This document shows positions 34,988-44,430 of a stretch of 64,000 bases of DNA, piece by piece. This DNA comes from Streptomyces sp. Y2F8-2 (GTDB lineage Bacteria; Actinomycetota; Actinomycetes; Streptomycetales; Streptomycetaceae). The stretch covers positions 310,001 to 374,000 of the forward strand of contig NZ_BNGS01000009.1 in assembly GCF_014905555.1 (NCBI RefSeq), read 5' to 3'. Positions within the stretch are counted from its first letter, which is position 1. Every line of letters starts with the position of its first letter. Below the pieces are notes generated by a model that saw only the letters and a program-made list of their open reading frames with translations, was not told where the DNA came from and searched no databases. A program made the position numbers and the translations under genes.

Positions 34988-37561
34988 ATGCTGAAGGCGA
35001 CGCTGCGCAGCTTCCTCGCGCACAAGGGACGGCTCGCCCTCTCCGCGCTGGCCGTGCTGCTGTCGGTGGCGTTCGTCGCGGGCAGCCTGATCTTCTCGGA
35101 CACGGTCTCCCGGACCTTCGACCGGCTCTTCGCCTCCACGGCGGCCGACGTGACCGTGAGCCCCCGCCAGGACCTGCCGTCCCGGATCCCGTCCGGGGCG
35201 ACGCCGACCCTTCCGGCCTCGCTGGCCGCCCGGGTGGCCCGGGTGGACGGCGTCGCCGCCGCGCATGCCGACGTCGCCGTCCAGGACATCACGGTCGTCG
35301 ACCGCCGGAACGATCCGGTGGGTCCGACCACCGGCGCCCCCACCATCGCCAGGAACTGGTCCGTCACCAAGCACAGCCCGGTCCGGCTCACGTCCGGGCA
35401 CGCCCCGCAGGGGCCCGGCGAGGCGCTGCTGGACGCGGACACCGCCCGGCACAAGCACGTGCGGATCGGCGACACGCTGACGGTGGTCGCCCGTCCCGGC
35501 TCGTTCAAGGTGCGTGTGGCGGGCATCGCCACCTTCACCACCACCAACCCGGGCGCGGCCCTTGTCTTCCTGGACACCCCGACGGCGCAGACCAGGCTGC
35601 TGGGCCACCCGGACGTGGCCACGAGCATCTCCGTCGACGCGGCACCGGGTGTGAGCGACGCACGGCTCAGGCAGCGGATCGCCGACGCGATCGGCCCGAC
35701 CTCGTACGACCTGAGGACCGCCGCCGAACAGGCCAAGTCCGACACGGACCGGCTCGGCGCCTTCCTCGACGTGATCAAGTACGTGATGGTGGGCTTCGCC
35801 GGGATCGCCGTGCTCGTGGGCGTCTTCCTCATCGTCAACACGTTCTCGATGCTGATCGCCCAGCGCACCCGCGAGCTGGGGCTGCTGCGCGCCCTGGGCG
35901 CCGAGCGGCGGCAGGTGCGCCGGTCCGTGCTGACCGAGGCGCTGCTGCTGGGCCTGGTCGGCTCGACGCTGGGGCTGGCCGCGGGGATCGGGCTCGCGGC
36001 CGGGCTGATCCGGCTGATGAGCGTGTTCGGCATGAACATCAGGTCCACCGAGATGGTGATCGGCTGGGTCACTCCGGTCGCCGCCTACGCGGTCGGGGTC
36101 GGCGTCACCTTCGTCGCCGCCTACCTGCCGGCCCGGCGCGCGGCCCGCGTCTCCCCCATGGCGGCTCTCGTGGACGCCGAGGTCGCCGGTGCGGGCCGGC
36201 CGTTGACGCTGCGCGCGGTGGTGGGGGCGGTCGTCGGCGCGCTCGGCCTGGCCGCGCTGGCGGGCTGCGCCCGGGCCACCAGGACCGCGCCGGCCACCAC
36301 GCTGCTCGGCATCGGTGTCGTGCTCACGCTCGTCGCGACCGTGATCGCGGGCCCGCTGCTGGTGCGTCCGCTGGTCGGGGTGCTGGGGGCCGCGTTTCCC
36401 GCCCTGTTCGGCTCGATCGGCCGGATGAGCCAGCGCAACGCCCTGCGCAATCCGCGCCGCACCGGGGCCACCGCCTCCGCCCTCATGGTCGGGCTCGCGC
36501 TGGTGGCCGGGATGTCGGTGGCGAGCACGTCCATGTCCAGGTCGTTCGACCAGCAGATCGACAAGACGCTGGGCGCGGACTTCGTCGTGCAGAGCAGATC
36601 GGGGACCCCTGAGCCCTTCCCCCAGGAGATCACCGACCGGGTCCGTGCCACGGTGGGTGCCGGGCTCGTCGTACGGCAGCGGTACACGCCCGTGGCGGTC
36701 GTGCTGCCGGACGGCACCCGGATCGAGACCTCGGCCACGGCCTTCGACTCGCGACTCGACGAGGTGGCCCACCTCACCTACGTCCGGGGCGACTCGGCCA
36801 CCGCGCTCGCGGACGGCGCCCTCGCCATGGACGCGGCGTTCGCGAAGGACCACGGCGTCCGCCTCGGCGCCACGCTCCCGGTCCGGTTCCCGGACGAGCG
36901 CCGCACCGATCTGAGGGTGGGCGCGCTCACCAACCAGGCCGGTTCGAACAACTTCAGTACGCGGGGCGGGCTGTTCTTCGGCATGGGGACGCTCCAGAGG
37001 TACGTGCCGCAGGGGCAGGACACGGCGCTCTTCGTGAACGCGGCACCCGGCACCTCCAAGGACCGGTTGCGCGCCCGGCTGGAGAAGGCCCTCGCCCCCT
37101 ACCCGCAGGTCCAGGCCCGCGACCAGGCCGACTACAAGAAGCTGGTGCACAACCAGATCGCGGTGCTGCTCTACCTGGTCTACGCGCTGCTGGGCCTCGC
37201 GATCGTCATCGCGGTGCTCGGGGTCGTCAACACCCTGGCCCTGTCCGTCGTCGAGCGCACCCGGGAGATCGGCCTGCTGCGCGCGATCGGGCTGGCCCGC
37301 AGGCAGTTGCGGCGCATGATCCGGCTGGAGTCGGTGGTGATCGCGGTGTTCGGCGCCGTCCTCGGGCTGGCACTGGGGATCGTGTGGGGTCTGTGCACAC
37401 AGCGGGTACTGGCGCTGCAGGGCATGAAAGCGCTGGCGATCCCGTGGGGCACCATCGTCGCCGTCATGGTGGGTTCGGCGGTCGTGGGGGTGGTGGCGGC
37501 GCTGCTGCCGGCGTTGCGTGCATCGCGCATGAATGTGCTGGCGGCGATCGCGCACGAGTGA
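34988..37561 (+). CDS. FtsX-family ABC permease (two FtsX domains)
   Basis: An 857-residue permease with an N-terminal membrane helix, an extracellular domain, a three-helix FtsX domain (about residues 260-390, RELGLLRALGAERRQVRRSVLTEALLLG), another helix pair and extracellular domain, and a second FtsX domain near the C-terminus (TREIGLLRAIGLARRQLRRMIRLESV). With the upstream ATPase it forms a mechanotransmission or lipid/peptide export complex. Cargo is unknown; no two-component genes are adjacent. Confidence 0.9.
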   Translation: MLKATLRSFLAHKGRLALSALAVLLSVAFVAGSLIFSDTVSRTFDRLFASTAADVTVSPRQDLPSRIPSGATPTLPASLAARVARVDGVAAAHADVAVQDITVVDRRNDPVGPTTGAPTIARNWSVTKHSPVRLTSGHAPQGPGEALLDADTARHKHVRIGDTLTVVARPGSFKVRVAGIATFTTTNPGAALVFLDTPTAQTRLLGHPDVATSISVDAAPGVSDARLRQRIADAIGPTSYDLRTAAEQAKSDTDRLGAFLDVIKYVMVGFAGIAVLVGVFLIVNTFSMLIAQRTRELGLLRALGAERRQVRRSVLTEALLLGLVGSTLGLAAGIGLAAGLIRLMSVFGMNIRSTEMVIGWVTPVAAYAVGVGVTFVAAYLPARRAARVSPMAALVDAEVAGAGRPLTLRAVVGAVVGALGLAALAGCARATRTAPATTLLGIGVVLTLVATVIAGPLLVRPLVGVLGAAFPALFGSIGRMSQRNALRNPRRTGATASALMVGLALVAGMSVASTSMSRSFDQQIDKTLGADFVVQSRSGTPEPFPQEITDRVRATVGAGLVVRQRYTPVAVVLPDGTRIETSATAFDSRLDEVAHLTYVRGDSATALADGALAMDAAFAKDHGVRLGATLPVRFPDERRTDLRVGALTNQAGSNNFSTRGGLFFGMGTLQRYVPQGQDTALFVNAAPGTSKDRLRARLEKALAPYPQVQARDQADYKKLVHNQIAVLLYLVYALLGLAIVIAVLGVVNTLALSVVERTREIGLLRAIGLARRQLRRMIRLESVVIAVFGAVLGLALGIVWGLCTQRVLALQGMKALAIPWGTIVAVMVGSAVVGVVAALLPALRASRMNVLAAIAHE

Positions 37562-37606
37562 TGGAATCGCGTGGGTACTCAAGTCGCTCCGATACGAGGA
37601 GAGTTC

Positions 37607-38497
37607 ATGCCGCGTCCGTTCCGTTTCGGCGTCAACATGCTCGAACCCGCACCGGCCGCGGAGTGGCGCGCCAAGTGCCGGCGGGCGGAGGAAATCGGCT
37701 ACGACGTCATCCTCGTCCCGGACCACCTCGGCTGGCCGGCTCCGTTCCCGGCGCTGGTCGCGGCGGCGGAGGCGACCGAGCGTCCCCGGGTGGGCACGTT
37801 CGTGCTCAACGCCGGCTTCTGGAACCCGGCGCTGCTGGCCCGCGAGGTGGCGACCACGGACGCGCTGACCGGTGGCCGGCTGGAACTGGGGCTCGGCACC
37901 GGCTACGTCCGGGCGGAGCACGAGCAGGCGGGACTTCCGTACGGCTCGCCGCGTGAGCGCGTGGACCATCTGCGACGCACGGTGGAGGAGTTGGACCGGC
38001 TGCTGGGCTCCGAGGACCACCGGCCGCGGCCCGTACAGCGACCGCGGGTGCCGCTGCTGATCGGTGCCAACGGCGACCGGATGCTGAAGCTCACCGCCGA
38101 GCACGCCGACATCGCCGCCTTCACGGGGGCGCGCTCGGTGCCGGGGAGCACGACGGGACAGCTGGAGCCGATCACGGCCGAGCAGCTCGACGAGCGTGTG
38201 GGCCTGTACCGCAGGCTCGCGGCGGACCGCGGCGAGCCCGCCGAGCTGAACGTGCTCGTCCAGAGGGTCGTCGTCACCGAGGACCGCGAGGCCGCCGTGC
38301 GCCCCCTGCTGGAGCACCTGCCGAACCTGACGTCGGAACAGGCCCTGGAACTGCCCATCTTCCTGATCGGCACACTGGAGCAGATCGTCGAGCAGGTGCG
38401 TGCGCAGCGCGAACGGTACGGCTTCACGTACCTGACCGTCCTGGAGCCGTCAATGGAGGCGTTCGCACCGGTCATCGAGGCGCTGCGCGGCGCGTAG
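37607..38497 (+). CDS. LLM-class F420-dependent oxidoreductase
   Basis: A 296-residue luciferase-like barrel protein, of the F420-linked subgroup common in actinomycetes. Motifs are FRFGVNMLEPAPAAEWRAKCRRAEEIGYDVILVPDHL, LTGGRLELGLGTGYVRAEHEQAGLPY and PLLIGANGDRMLKLTAEHADI. Substrate unknown. ATG 37607 follows GAGGAGAG. Confidence 0.85.
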   Translation: MPRPFRFGVNMLEPAPAAEWRAKCRRAEEIGYDVILVPDHLGWPAPFPALVAAAEATERPRVGTFVLNAGFWNPALLAREVATTDALTGGRLELGLGTGYVRAEHEQAGLPYGSPRERVDHLRRTVEELDRLLGSEDHRPRPVQRPRVPLLIGANGDRMLKLTAEHADIAAFTGARSVPGSTTGQLEPITAEQLDERVGLYRRLAADRGEPAELNVLVQRVVVTEDREAAVRPLLEHLPNLTSEQALELPIFLIGTLEQIVEQVRAQRERYGFTYLTVLEPSMEAFAPVIEALRGA

Positions 38498-38596
38498 CCG
38501 TTCGGGGGGCGGCCCGCGCCCTCTGTCCCGTGTCCCCTTCCGTCCGGATGCCGGAATTCCCGGATCTGGTTGTCGGCGGCGTGATCGGATCACCGC

Positions 38597-39022
38597 ATGA
38601 GTGATCTTCGAATGCGGGCCGCCGGGCCCGAGGACCTGGACACCGTGCTGGCCTTCTGGAAGGTGGCCGCGGAGGGCACGAGCATCAGCGACGACCGGGA
38701 CGGGGTGCGGCGGCTCGTCGATCGCGACCCGGAGGCCCTGATCCTCGCGGAGGAGGACGGCCGGCTGGTCGGCACGGTGATCGCGGGCTTCGACGGCTGG
38801 CGCTGCCACCTGTACCGACTGGCGGTGCTTCCGGAGCGACGGCGGCAGGGCATCGGTTCGGCGCTGCTGTCCGCGGCGGAGGAGCGGTTCGTGCGGCTCG
38901 GGGGGCGCCGCGGGGACGCGATGGTGCTGCAGCGCAACGAGACCGCGCACCCTGCGTGGCGGGCGGCCGGGTACGCGCCCGAGGAGCACTGGCGGAGGTG
39001 GGTCAAGCCGCTCACCGACTGA
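38597..39022 (+). CDS. GNAT-family N-acetyltransferase
   Basis: A 141-residue acetyltransferase with the acetyl-CoA-binding motif LAVLPERRRQGIGSALLSAAEERF (motif A R/QxxGxG/A as RRQGIGSA). Substrate cannot be told from sequence. Confidence 0.87.
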   Translation: MSDLRMRAAGPEDLDTVLAFWKVAAEGTSISDDRDGVRRLVDRDPEALILAEEDGRLVGTVIAGFDGWRCHLYRLAVLPERRRQGIGSALLSAAEERFVRLGGRRGDAMVLQRNETAHPAWRAAGYAPEEHWRRWVKPLTD

Positions 39023-39072
39023 GCCACAGGAGCTACTTTGCCGATCCTTTACCATAGAGGGGCCAAGCTGTC

Positions 39073-39199
39073 CCCCTGTCGGGGTGAACCCGTCCCACCA
39101 TGAAAGGTGTGAGCGTCCGTCCATGGGCGAGCCTCCCAGTAGTACCCGAGATCGCGCGGTCGCCGCGCCCCTGGCCGATCCTGGGACGGAGGTGACCCG
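39073..39199 (+). ncRNA. Candidate structured 5' leader of the CNNM transporter operon
   Basis: The leader can fold as hairpin CCCC-TGTC-GGGG (39073-39084), a closing helix CCGTCCCA (39090-39097) with TGGGACGG (39182-39189), and inside it hairpins CACC-ATGAAA-GGTG (39096-39109) and GCGCGG-TCG-CCGCGC (about 39154-39168). The 3' strand of the closing helix runs into the ribosome site GGAGGTGA (39188-39195). It matches none of the metal riboswitches I know (M-box, yybP-ykoY). Regulation by metal is inference from the downstream genes. Confidence 0.45.
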
Positions 39200-40525
39200 A
39201 TGACCGAAGTGCTGCTCCTGCTGGTGGCGGTGCTGCTCTCGGTGGCCTGCGGTGTCTTCGTCGCGGCGGAGTTCTCCCTCACCACGGTCGAGCGCAGCGA
39301 GCTGGAGCATGCCGCACAGCGCGGTGAGCGCGGTGCGGCAGGCGCCCTCAAGGCCGTACGGAGCCTGACGTTCCAGCTCTCCGGCGCGCAGCTCGGGATC
39401 ACGGTCACCAACCTGGTGGTCGGCATGCTCTCCGAACCGTCGATCGCCAAGCTGATCGCGGGCCCCCTCGAGGCACTGGGCGTGCCCCGCTCGGCGGCCC
39501 CGTCCGTGGCCCTGGTCATCGGCACCGCCCTGTCGACGGTGTTCCTGATGGTGGTCGGCGAGCTGGTGCCGAAGAACTGGGCGATCTCCTCGCCGCTGGC
39601 CGTGGCCAAGCGCGTGGGCGGGCCGCAGCGCTGGTTCAGCCGCGCGTTCCGCCCCTTCATCACGCATCTGAACGAAACGGCCAACCGTGTGGTGCGCCGC
39701 TTCGGCCTCGAGCCGGCCGAGGAGCTGGCCTCCGCGCGCGGGCCCCAGGAACTGGTGGCGCTCGCCCGGCACTCCGCGAGAGAGGGCGCTCTGGAGGCGG
39801 ACACCGCGGAGCTGTTCGTCCGTACCCTGAACCTCGCCGACCTGACCGCGGAGAACGTGATGACCCCGCGCGTCCAGGTCGTCGCCCTGGACGCGCAGGC
39901 GACCTGCGAGGACGTGGCGAACGCGACGCGCGCGACGGGCCTGTCACGGTTCCCCGTCTACCGCGGCAGCCTGGACTCGGTCATCGGCACCGCCCACATC
40001 AAGGACGTCCTCACCGTGCCCGCCGAGGAGCGGCCGCTGCGGTCCGTCGCACAGTTGATACGCGAACCGCTGTTCGTTCCCGAATCCCTCACCGTCGACC
40101 GGCTGCTGGACCGGCTCTCCGGCAAGAACACCATCGCCGTGGTCATCGACGAGTACGGCGGCACCGCCGGGGTCGCCACGCTGGAGGACATCGTCGAGGA
40201 GGTCGTCGGCGAGGTGCGCGACGAGCACGACCCGCACGAGACGCCCGACCTGGCGTCGGCCGGGCTCGACGCCGTCGGCCGGGCCCTGTACTCGGCCGAC
40301 GGCTCGGCCCGCGTCGACCAGCTCGCGCGCGTGGGGCTCCGGGTTCCGGAGGGGCCGTACGAGACGCTGGCCGGACTCATCGCCACGGAACTGGGCCGCA
40401 TACCGGTCAAGGGCGACCGAATCGAGGTGGCCGGCTGGCGGCTGGACGTGGTGGACGCATCGGGCCACAGGGCCGCGCGGGTCCTCATGCACGCGCCGCG
40501 CACCCTTGAGGAGGGGGAACGGTGA
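39200..40525 (+). CDS. CNNM/CorC-type membrane protein (DUF21, CBS pair, CorC/HlyC domain)
   Basis: A 441-residue protein in the HlyC/CorC (CNNM) family, linked to magnesium or cobalt efflux. A DUF21 transmembrane domain (residues 1-190, VACGVFVAAEFSLTTVERSELE, VGELVPKNWAI) is followed by two CBS repeats (about 205-330, VMTPRVQVVALD, VVIDEYGGTAGVATLEDIVEEVVGE) and a C-terminal transporter-associated domain. It overlaps the second CNNM gene (GTGA). Confidence 0.9.
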   Translation: MTEVLLLLVAVLLSVACGVFVAAEFSLTTVERSELEHAAQRGERGAAGALKAVRSLTFQLSGAQLGITVTNLVVGMLSEPSIAKLIAGPLEALGVPRSAAPSVALVIGTALSTVFLMVVGELVPKNWAISSPLAVAKRVGGPQRWFSRAFRPFITHLNETANRVVRRFGLEPAEELASARGPQELVALARHSAREGALEADTAELFVRTLNLADLTAENVMTPRVQVVALDAQATCEDVANATRATGLSRFPVYRGSLDSVIGTAHIKDVLTVPAEERPLRSVAQLIREPLFVPESLTVDRLLDRLSGKNTIAVVIDEYGGTAGVATLEDIVEEVVGEVRDEHDPHETPDLASAGLDAVGRALYSADGSARVDQLARVGLRVPEGPYETLAGLIATELGRIPVKGDRIEVAGWRLDVVDASGHRAARVLMHAPRTLEEGER

Positions 40526-41535
40526 CCGTCGTCCAGTTGCTGATCGGTCTGTTGACGCTGGTCGCGAACGCGTTCTTCGTGGGCGCCGAGTTCGCGTTGA
40601 TCTCCGTGCGGCGCAGCCAGGTGGAGCCGCGCGCCGAGGCGGGCGAACGACGGGCGCGCAGCGTGCTGTGGGGGCTGGAGCACGTGTCGGCGCTGCTCGC
40701 CGCGGCACAGCTGGGCATCACCCTGTGCACCCTGGTCCTCGGTGTGGTCGCCGAGCCGGCGATCGAGCATCTGCTGGAGCCGGTGTTCCACGCGGCGGGT
40801 GTGCCCGAGAGCGCGGGGCGTGCCGTGTCGTTCGTGATCGCGCTGGCGCTGGCCACGTATCTGCACATGCTGCTCGGCGAGATGGTGCCGAAGAACATCG
40901 CGCTGGCGGAGCCGGTGCGGCTGGCGCTGCTGCTCGGCCCCCCGCTGGTGGGCATGTCCCGGGCGCTGCGCCCGGTCATCTTCGCCGTGAACGCGTTCGC
41001 GAACGCGCTGCTGCGGCTGCTGCGGGTGCAGACGCGGGACGAGGTCGCGGCCACGTTCTCGGACGACGAACTGGTGCGGCTCGTCAAGGACTCCAGCGCG
41101 GCGGGGCTCATCGACGACCGTGCGCAGGAGAGGCTGCACGACGCGCTGGTCCTCGGCCGACGGCCCGTACGGGACGTGGTGGTGCCACTGGAGCACGTGG
41201 TGTACGCGCGCGTGGGCGTCACTCCGGAACAACTGGAGCAGTTGTCGGCCCAGTCCGGCTTCTCGCGCTTTCCGGTGGTGGACGAGGGCCGACGGATCGT
41301 CGGCTATCTCCACGTCAAGGACGCCCTGGACGCCTCACCACGGGACGTGCCGTTCCGGCTGCGGGACATGCGGCCGATCGCCCGGGTGCGCGAGACCACC
41401 CCGCTGGACGACGTCCTCACGGCCATGCGCCGCAGCCGCACCCACCTGGCCGCGGTCCTGGGCACGGACGGCCGCCTCGCGGGCCTGATGACGATGGAGG
41501 ACGTGCTGCGCCAGCTGTTCGGCCAGCCGGCCTGA
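40522..41535 (+). CDS. CNNM-type membrane protein (DUF21 plus CBS pair, no CorC domain)
   Basis: A 337-residue paralogue of the preceding protein, with DUF21 membrane domain (FFVGAEFALISVRRSQVE, LGEMVPKNIAL) and two CBS repeats (VVVPLEHVVYARVGVTPEQLEQL, HLAAVLGTDGRLAGLMTMEDVL). It lacks the C-terminal CorC/HlyC module. GTG 40522 overlaps the upstream stop. The pair may form a hetero-oligomeric transporter. Confidence 0.9.
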   Translation: MTVVQLLIGLLTLVANAFFVGAEFALISVRRSQVEPRAEAGERRARSVLWGLEHVSALLAAAQLGITLCTLVLGVVAEPAIEHLLEPVFHAAGVPESAGRAVSFVIALALATYLHMLLGEMVPKNIALAEPVRLALLLGPPLVGMSRALRPVIFAVNAFANALLRLLRVQTRDEVAATFSDDELVRLVKDSSAAGLIDDRAQERLHDALVLGRRPVRDVVVPLEHVVYARVGVTPEQLEQLSAQSGFSRFPVVDEGRRIVGYLHVKDALDASPRDVPFRLRDMRPIARVRETTPLDDVLTAMRRSRTHLAAVLGTDGRLAGLMTMEDVLRQLFGQPA

Positions 41536-41733
41536 CGCCCGGGCACCCCGTCGACCGACCGGCCTGACGCCGCGGCGTCCGTCGCGAGCGGCACGGGAAC
41601 CCCCCGGGCACCGCAAGGGCTTCGCCGCCGCCCTGCGCCGAGGCGGCGGGCGAGCCTGCGACGAGCGGTCCTGCGCAGGCTGACCGACCGGTGGGTATGG
41701 AATGGGGACGGCCGGGATAGCATCTACGGCGCC

Positions 41734-42516
41734 ATGCAGACGAACCCCACCTACTCCAGCCTGGTCGCCGTCGGCGACTCCTTCACCGAGGGCATGTCGG
41801 ACCTGTTGCCCGACGGCTCCTACCGCGGCTGGGCCGATGTCCTCGCGGGCCGGATGGCCGCACGGACCCCCGGATTCCGGTATGCCAACCTCGCTGTGCG
41901 CGGCAAGCTGATCGCTCAGATCGTCGACGAGCAGGTGGACCTCGCCGCGGCGATGGGGGCCGACGTGGTCACGCTGGTCGGCGGGCTGAACGACACACTG
42001 CGGCCCAAGTGCGACATGGGGCGCGTACGGGCGCTGCTGACGGAAGCCGTGGAGCGGCTCGCCCCGTCGTGCAAACAGCTCGTCCTGATGCGCAGCCCCG
42101 GCCGGCAGGGCCCCGTCCTCGAGCGCTTCCGGCCCCGTATGGAGGAGCTGTTCGCCTGCGTCGACGACCTGGCCGCGCGGCACGGCGCGCTCGTCGTCGA
42201 CCTGTACGGCGCACCGTCGCTCGCCGACCCGCGCCTGTGGGACGTGGACCGGCTGCACCTGACGGCCGAGGGGCACCGCCGGGTGGCGGAAGCCGTGTGG
42301 CAGACGCTCGGGTACGAGGCGGAGGATACGGAGTGGCGCACACCGCTGCCGCCGACCGCGCCGCCGACCTGGCTCGCCCGCCGGACCGCGGACGTCCGGT
42401 TCACCCGGCAGCATCTGCTGCCGTGGATAGGGCGGCGGCTGACCGGCCGCTCATCGGGCGACGGCCGCCCGGCCAAGCGTCCGGACCTGCTGCCGTACGA
42501 GGGCCCGGCCGTGTAG
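41734..42516 (+). CDS. SGNH/GDSL hydrolase
   Basis: A 260-residue esterase-like protein without a signal peptide. Block I is VAVGDSFTEG (Ser nucleophile), block III LVGGLNDT (Asn), block V DVDRLHLTAEGH (Asp-x-x-His). The C-terminal 50 residues are basic and Pro-rich (TWLARRTADVRFTRQHLLPWIGRRL). Substrate unknown; cytoplasmic. Confidence 0.87.
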   Translation: MQTNPTYSSLVAVGDSFTEGMSDLLPDGSYRGWADVLAGRMAARTPGFRYANLAVRGKLIAQIVDEQVDLAAAMGADVVTLVGGLNDTLRPKCDMGRVRALLTEAVERLAPSCKQLVLMRSPGRQGPVLERFRPRMEELFACVDDLAARHGALVVDLYGAPSLADPRLWDVDRLHLTAEGHRRVAEAVWQTLGYEAEDTEWRTPLPPTAPPTWLARRTADVRFTRQHLLPWIGRRLTGRSSGDGRPAKRPDLLPYEGPAV

Positions 42517-42546
42517 GAGTACGGACCGCACCGGAGGGAGTGGCGC

Positions 42547-42903
42547 GTGACCACCAAGGTGATCAACCTCAAGGGCCGCCTTCAGGAGTACGGTCCCCGG
42601 CTGGAACACGCGCCCAGGAACGTCGTCTACGTCGGCCGCCGCCTCACCCGGGGCGGCTGGGACCTCCCCCAGCACCCGCTGTACAACCCCTTCCAGATCG
42701 ACACGCCCAAGAAGAAGCACGACGGGACGCGGGAGGAGGTGATGGCCAAGTACCGGGACCACCTCATGGGCCGTCCGGACCTGCTGGCCCTGGTCCCCGA
42801 ACTGCGTGGCAAGACCCTCGCGTGCTGGTGCGCACCCGAGCTGTGCCACGGGGACATCCTGGCCGAGGTCGCGGACAAGAAGGTCGCGGACAAGAAGAGG
42901 TAG
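42547..42903 (+). CDS. DUF4326 domain protein
   Basis: A 118-residue protein with VVYVGRRLTRGGWDLP, LYNPFQ, YRDHLMGRPDLLALVPELRGKTLACWCAP and CHGDILAEV, which define DUF4326. The Cys/His pattern CWCAPELCHGD suggests a metal site. Function unknown. GTG 42547 follows GGAGG. The C-terminus carries a repeated VADKK. Confidence 0.85.
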   Translation: MTTKVINLKGRLQEYGPRLEHAPRNVVYVGRRLTRGGWDLPQHPLYNPFQIDTPKKKHDGTREEVMAKYRDHLMGRPDLLALVPELRGKTLACWCAPELCHGDILAEVADKKVADKKR

Positions 42904-42987
42904 CCCTTCCGTGACGGCCGTCTCGTAGGTTCCGCCGAACCGGCCCGTGGATCTGGCCTGCAGGAATCGCCAGTAGAATCCGTACAC

Positions 42988-44430
42988 GTGACTGCTGCGC
43001 CCGCAAAGCCCCGTATCCCGAACGTCCTCGCCGGACGCTACGCCTCCGTCGAGCTGGCCACGCTCTGGTCCCCCGAGCAGAAGGTGAGGCTGGAGCGGCA
43101 GCTCTGGCTCGCCGTGCTGCGGGCCCAGAAGGACCTCGGGATCGAGGTGCCGGACGAGGCGATCGCCGACTACGAGCGCGTCCTCGACCAGGTCGACCTC
43201 GCCTCGATCGCGGAGCGCGAGAAGGTCACCCGGCACGACGTGAAGGCGCGGATCGAGGAGTTCAACGCGCTGGCCGGGCACGAGCAGGTCCACAAGGGCA
43301 TGACCTCCCGCGACCTGACCGAGAACGTCGAGCAGCTGCAGATCCGGCTCTCCCTGGAGCTGATGCGCGACCGCACGGTGGCCGTCCTGGCGCGCCTCGC
43401 CAAGCTGGCGGGCGAGTACGGCGAGCTGGTCATGGCCGGCCGCTCGCACAACGTGGCCGCGCAGGCCACCACCCTCGGCAAGCGTTTCGCCACGGCCGCC
43501 GACGAGCTGCTCGTCGCCTACGGCCGCGTCGAGGAGCTGCTCGGCCGCTACCCGCTGCGCGGCATCAAGGGCCCCGTCGGTACGGCGCAGGACATGCTGG
43601 ACCTGCTGGGCGGCGACGCGGGCAAGCTCGCCGAGCTGGAGCACCGGATCGCCGGGCACCTCGGCTTCTCCCAGGCCTTCACCTCCGTCGGCCAGGTCTA
43701 CCCGCGCTCCCTCGACTACGAGGTCGTCACCGCGCTGGTGCAGCTCGCGGCCGCGCCGTCGTCGCTGGCGAAGACGATCCGGCTGATGGCCGGGCACGAG
43801 CTGGTGACCGAGGGCTTCAAGCCGGGGCAGGTCGGCTCCTCGGCGATGCCGCACAAGATGAACACCCGCTCCTGCGAGCGCGTCAACGGCCTGATGGTGA
43901 TCCTGCGCGGCTACGCCTCGATGACCGGCGAGCTGGCGGGCGACCAGTGGAACGAGGGCGACGTGTCCTGCTCGGTGGTGCGCCGGGTCGCGCTGCCGGA
44001 CGCGTTCTTCGCGCTGGACGGGCTGCTGGAGACGTTCCTCACGGTGCTCGACGAGTTCGGCGCCTTCCCGGCGGTGGTCGCGCGCGAGCTGGACCGCTAC
44101 CTGCCGTTCCTCGCCACCACCAAGGTGCTGATGGCCTCGGTGCGCGCAGGCGTGGGCCGCGAGGTCGCGCACGAGGCGATCAAGGAGAACGCCGTCGCCT
44201 GCGCCCTCGCGATGCGCGAGCAGGGCGCCGAGCGCAACGAGCTGCTCGACCGCCTGGCCGCCGACGAGCGCATCCCGCTGGACCGCGCCGAGCTCGACGC
44301 TCTGATGGCGGACAAGCTGTCCTTCACGGGCGCCGCCTCCGACCAGGTCACCTCGGTCGTCGGCCGCATCGAGGAGATCGTGAAGCAGCGCCCGGAGGCC
44401 GCCGGGTACACCCCGGGGGCGATCCTCTGA
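42988..44430 (+). CDS. purB: Adenylosuccinate lyase
   Basis: A 480-residue lyase acting twice in purine synthesis (SAICAR and adenylosuccinate cleavage). The fumarase-superfamily signature GSSAMPHKMN contains the catalytic Ser loop; HKGMTSRDLTENV and AGRSHNVAAQATTLGKRF carry the other active-site segments. GTG 42988 has no ribosome site; TAGAAT (about 42974-42979) lies just before it, suggesting a leaderless transcript. Confidence 0.95.
   Translation: MTAAPAKPRIPNVLAGRYASVELATLWSPEQKVRLERQLWLAVLRAQKDLGIEVPDEAIADYERVLDQVDLASIAEREKVTRHDVKARIEEFNALAGHEQVHKGMTSRDLTENVEQLQIRLSLELMRDRTVAVLARLAKLAGEYGELVMAGRSHNVAAQATTLGKRFATAADELLVAYGRVEELLGRYPLRGIKGPVGTAQDMLDLLGGDAGKLAELEHRIAGHLGFSQAFTSVGQVYPRSLDYEVVTALVQLAAAPSSLAKTIRLMAGHELVTEGFKPGQVGSSAMPHKMNTRSCERVNGLMVILRGYASMTGELAGDQWNEGDVSCSVVRRVALPDAFFALDGLLETFLTVLDEFGAFPAVVARELDRYLPFLATTKVLMASVRAGVGREVAHEAIKENAVACALAMREQGAERNELLDRLAADERIPLDRAELDALMADKLSFTGAASDQVTSVVGRIEEIVKQRPEAAGYTPGAIL

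Noticed and set aside
33203..38317. A 1,704-codon open frame on the minus strand across the methyltransferase, toxin, ABC exporter and oxidoreductase genes
   Set aside because: It is a G/C-bias shadow: low-complexity Arg/Gly/His/Asp composition, no domains, and it overlaps well-supported genes on the plus strand.
39023..39199. M-box or yybP-ykoY riboswitch
   Set aside because: The conserved sequence blocks of those classes are not present; only a structural candidate is reported.
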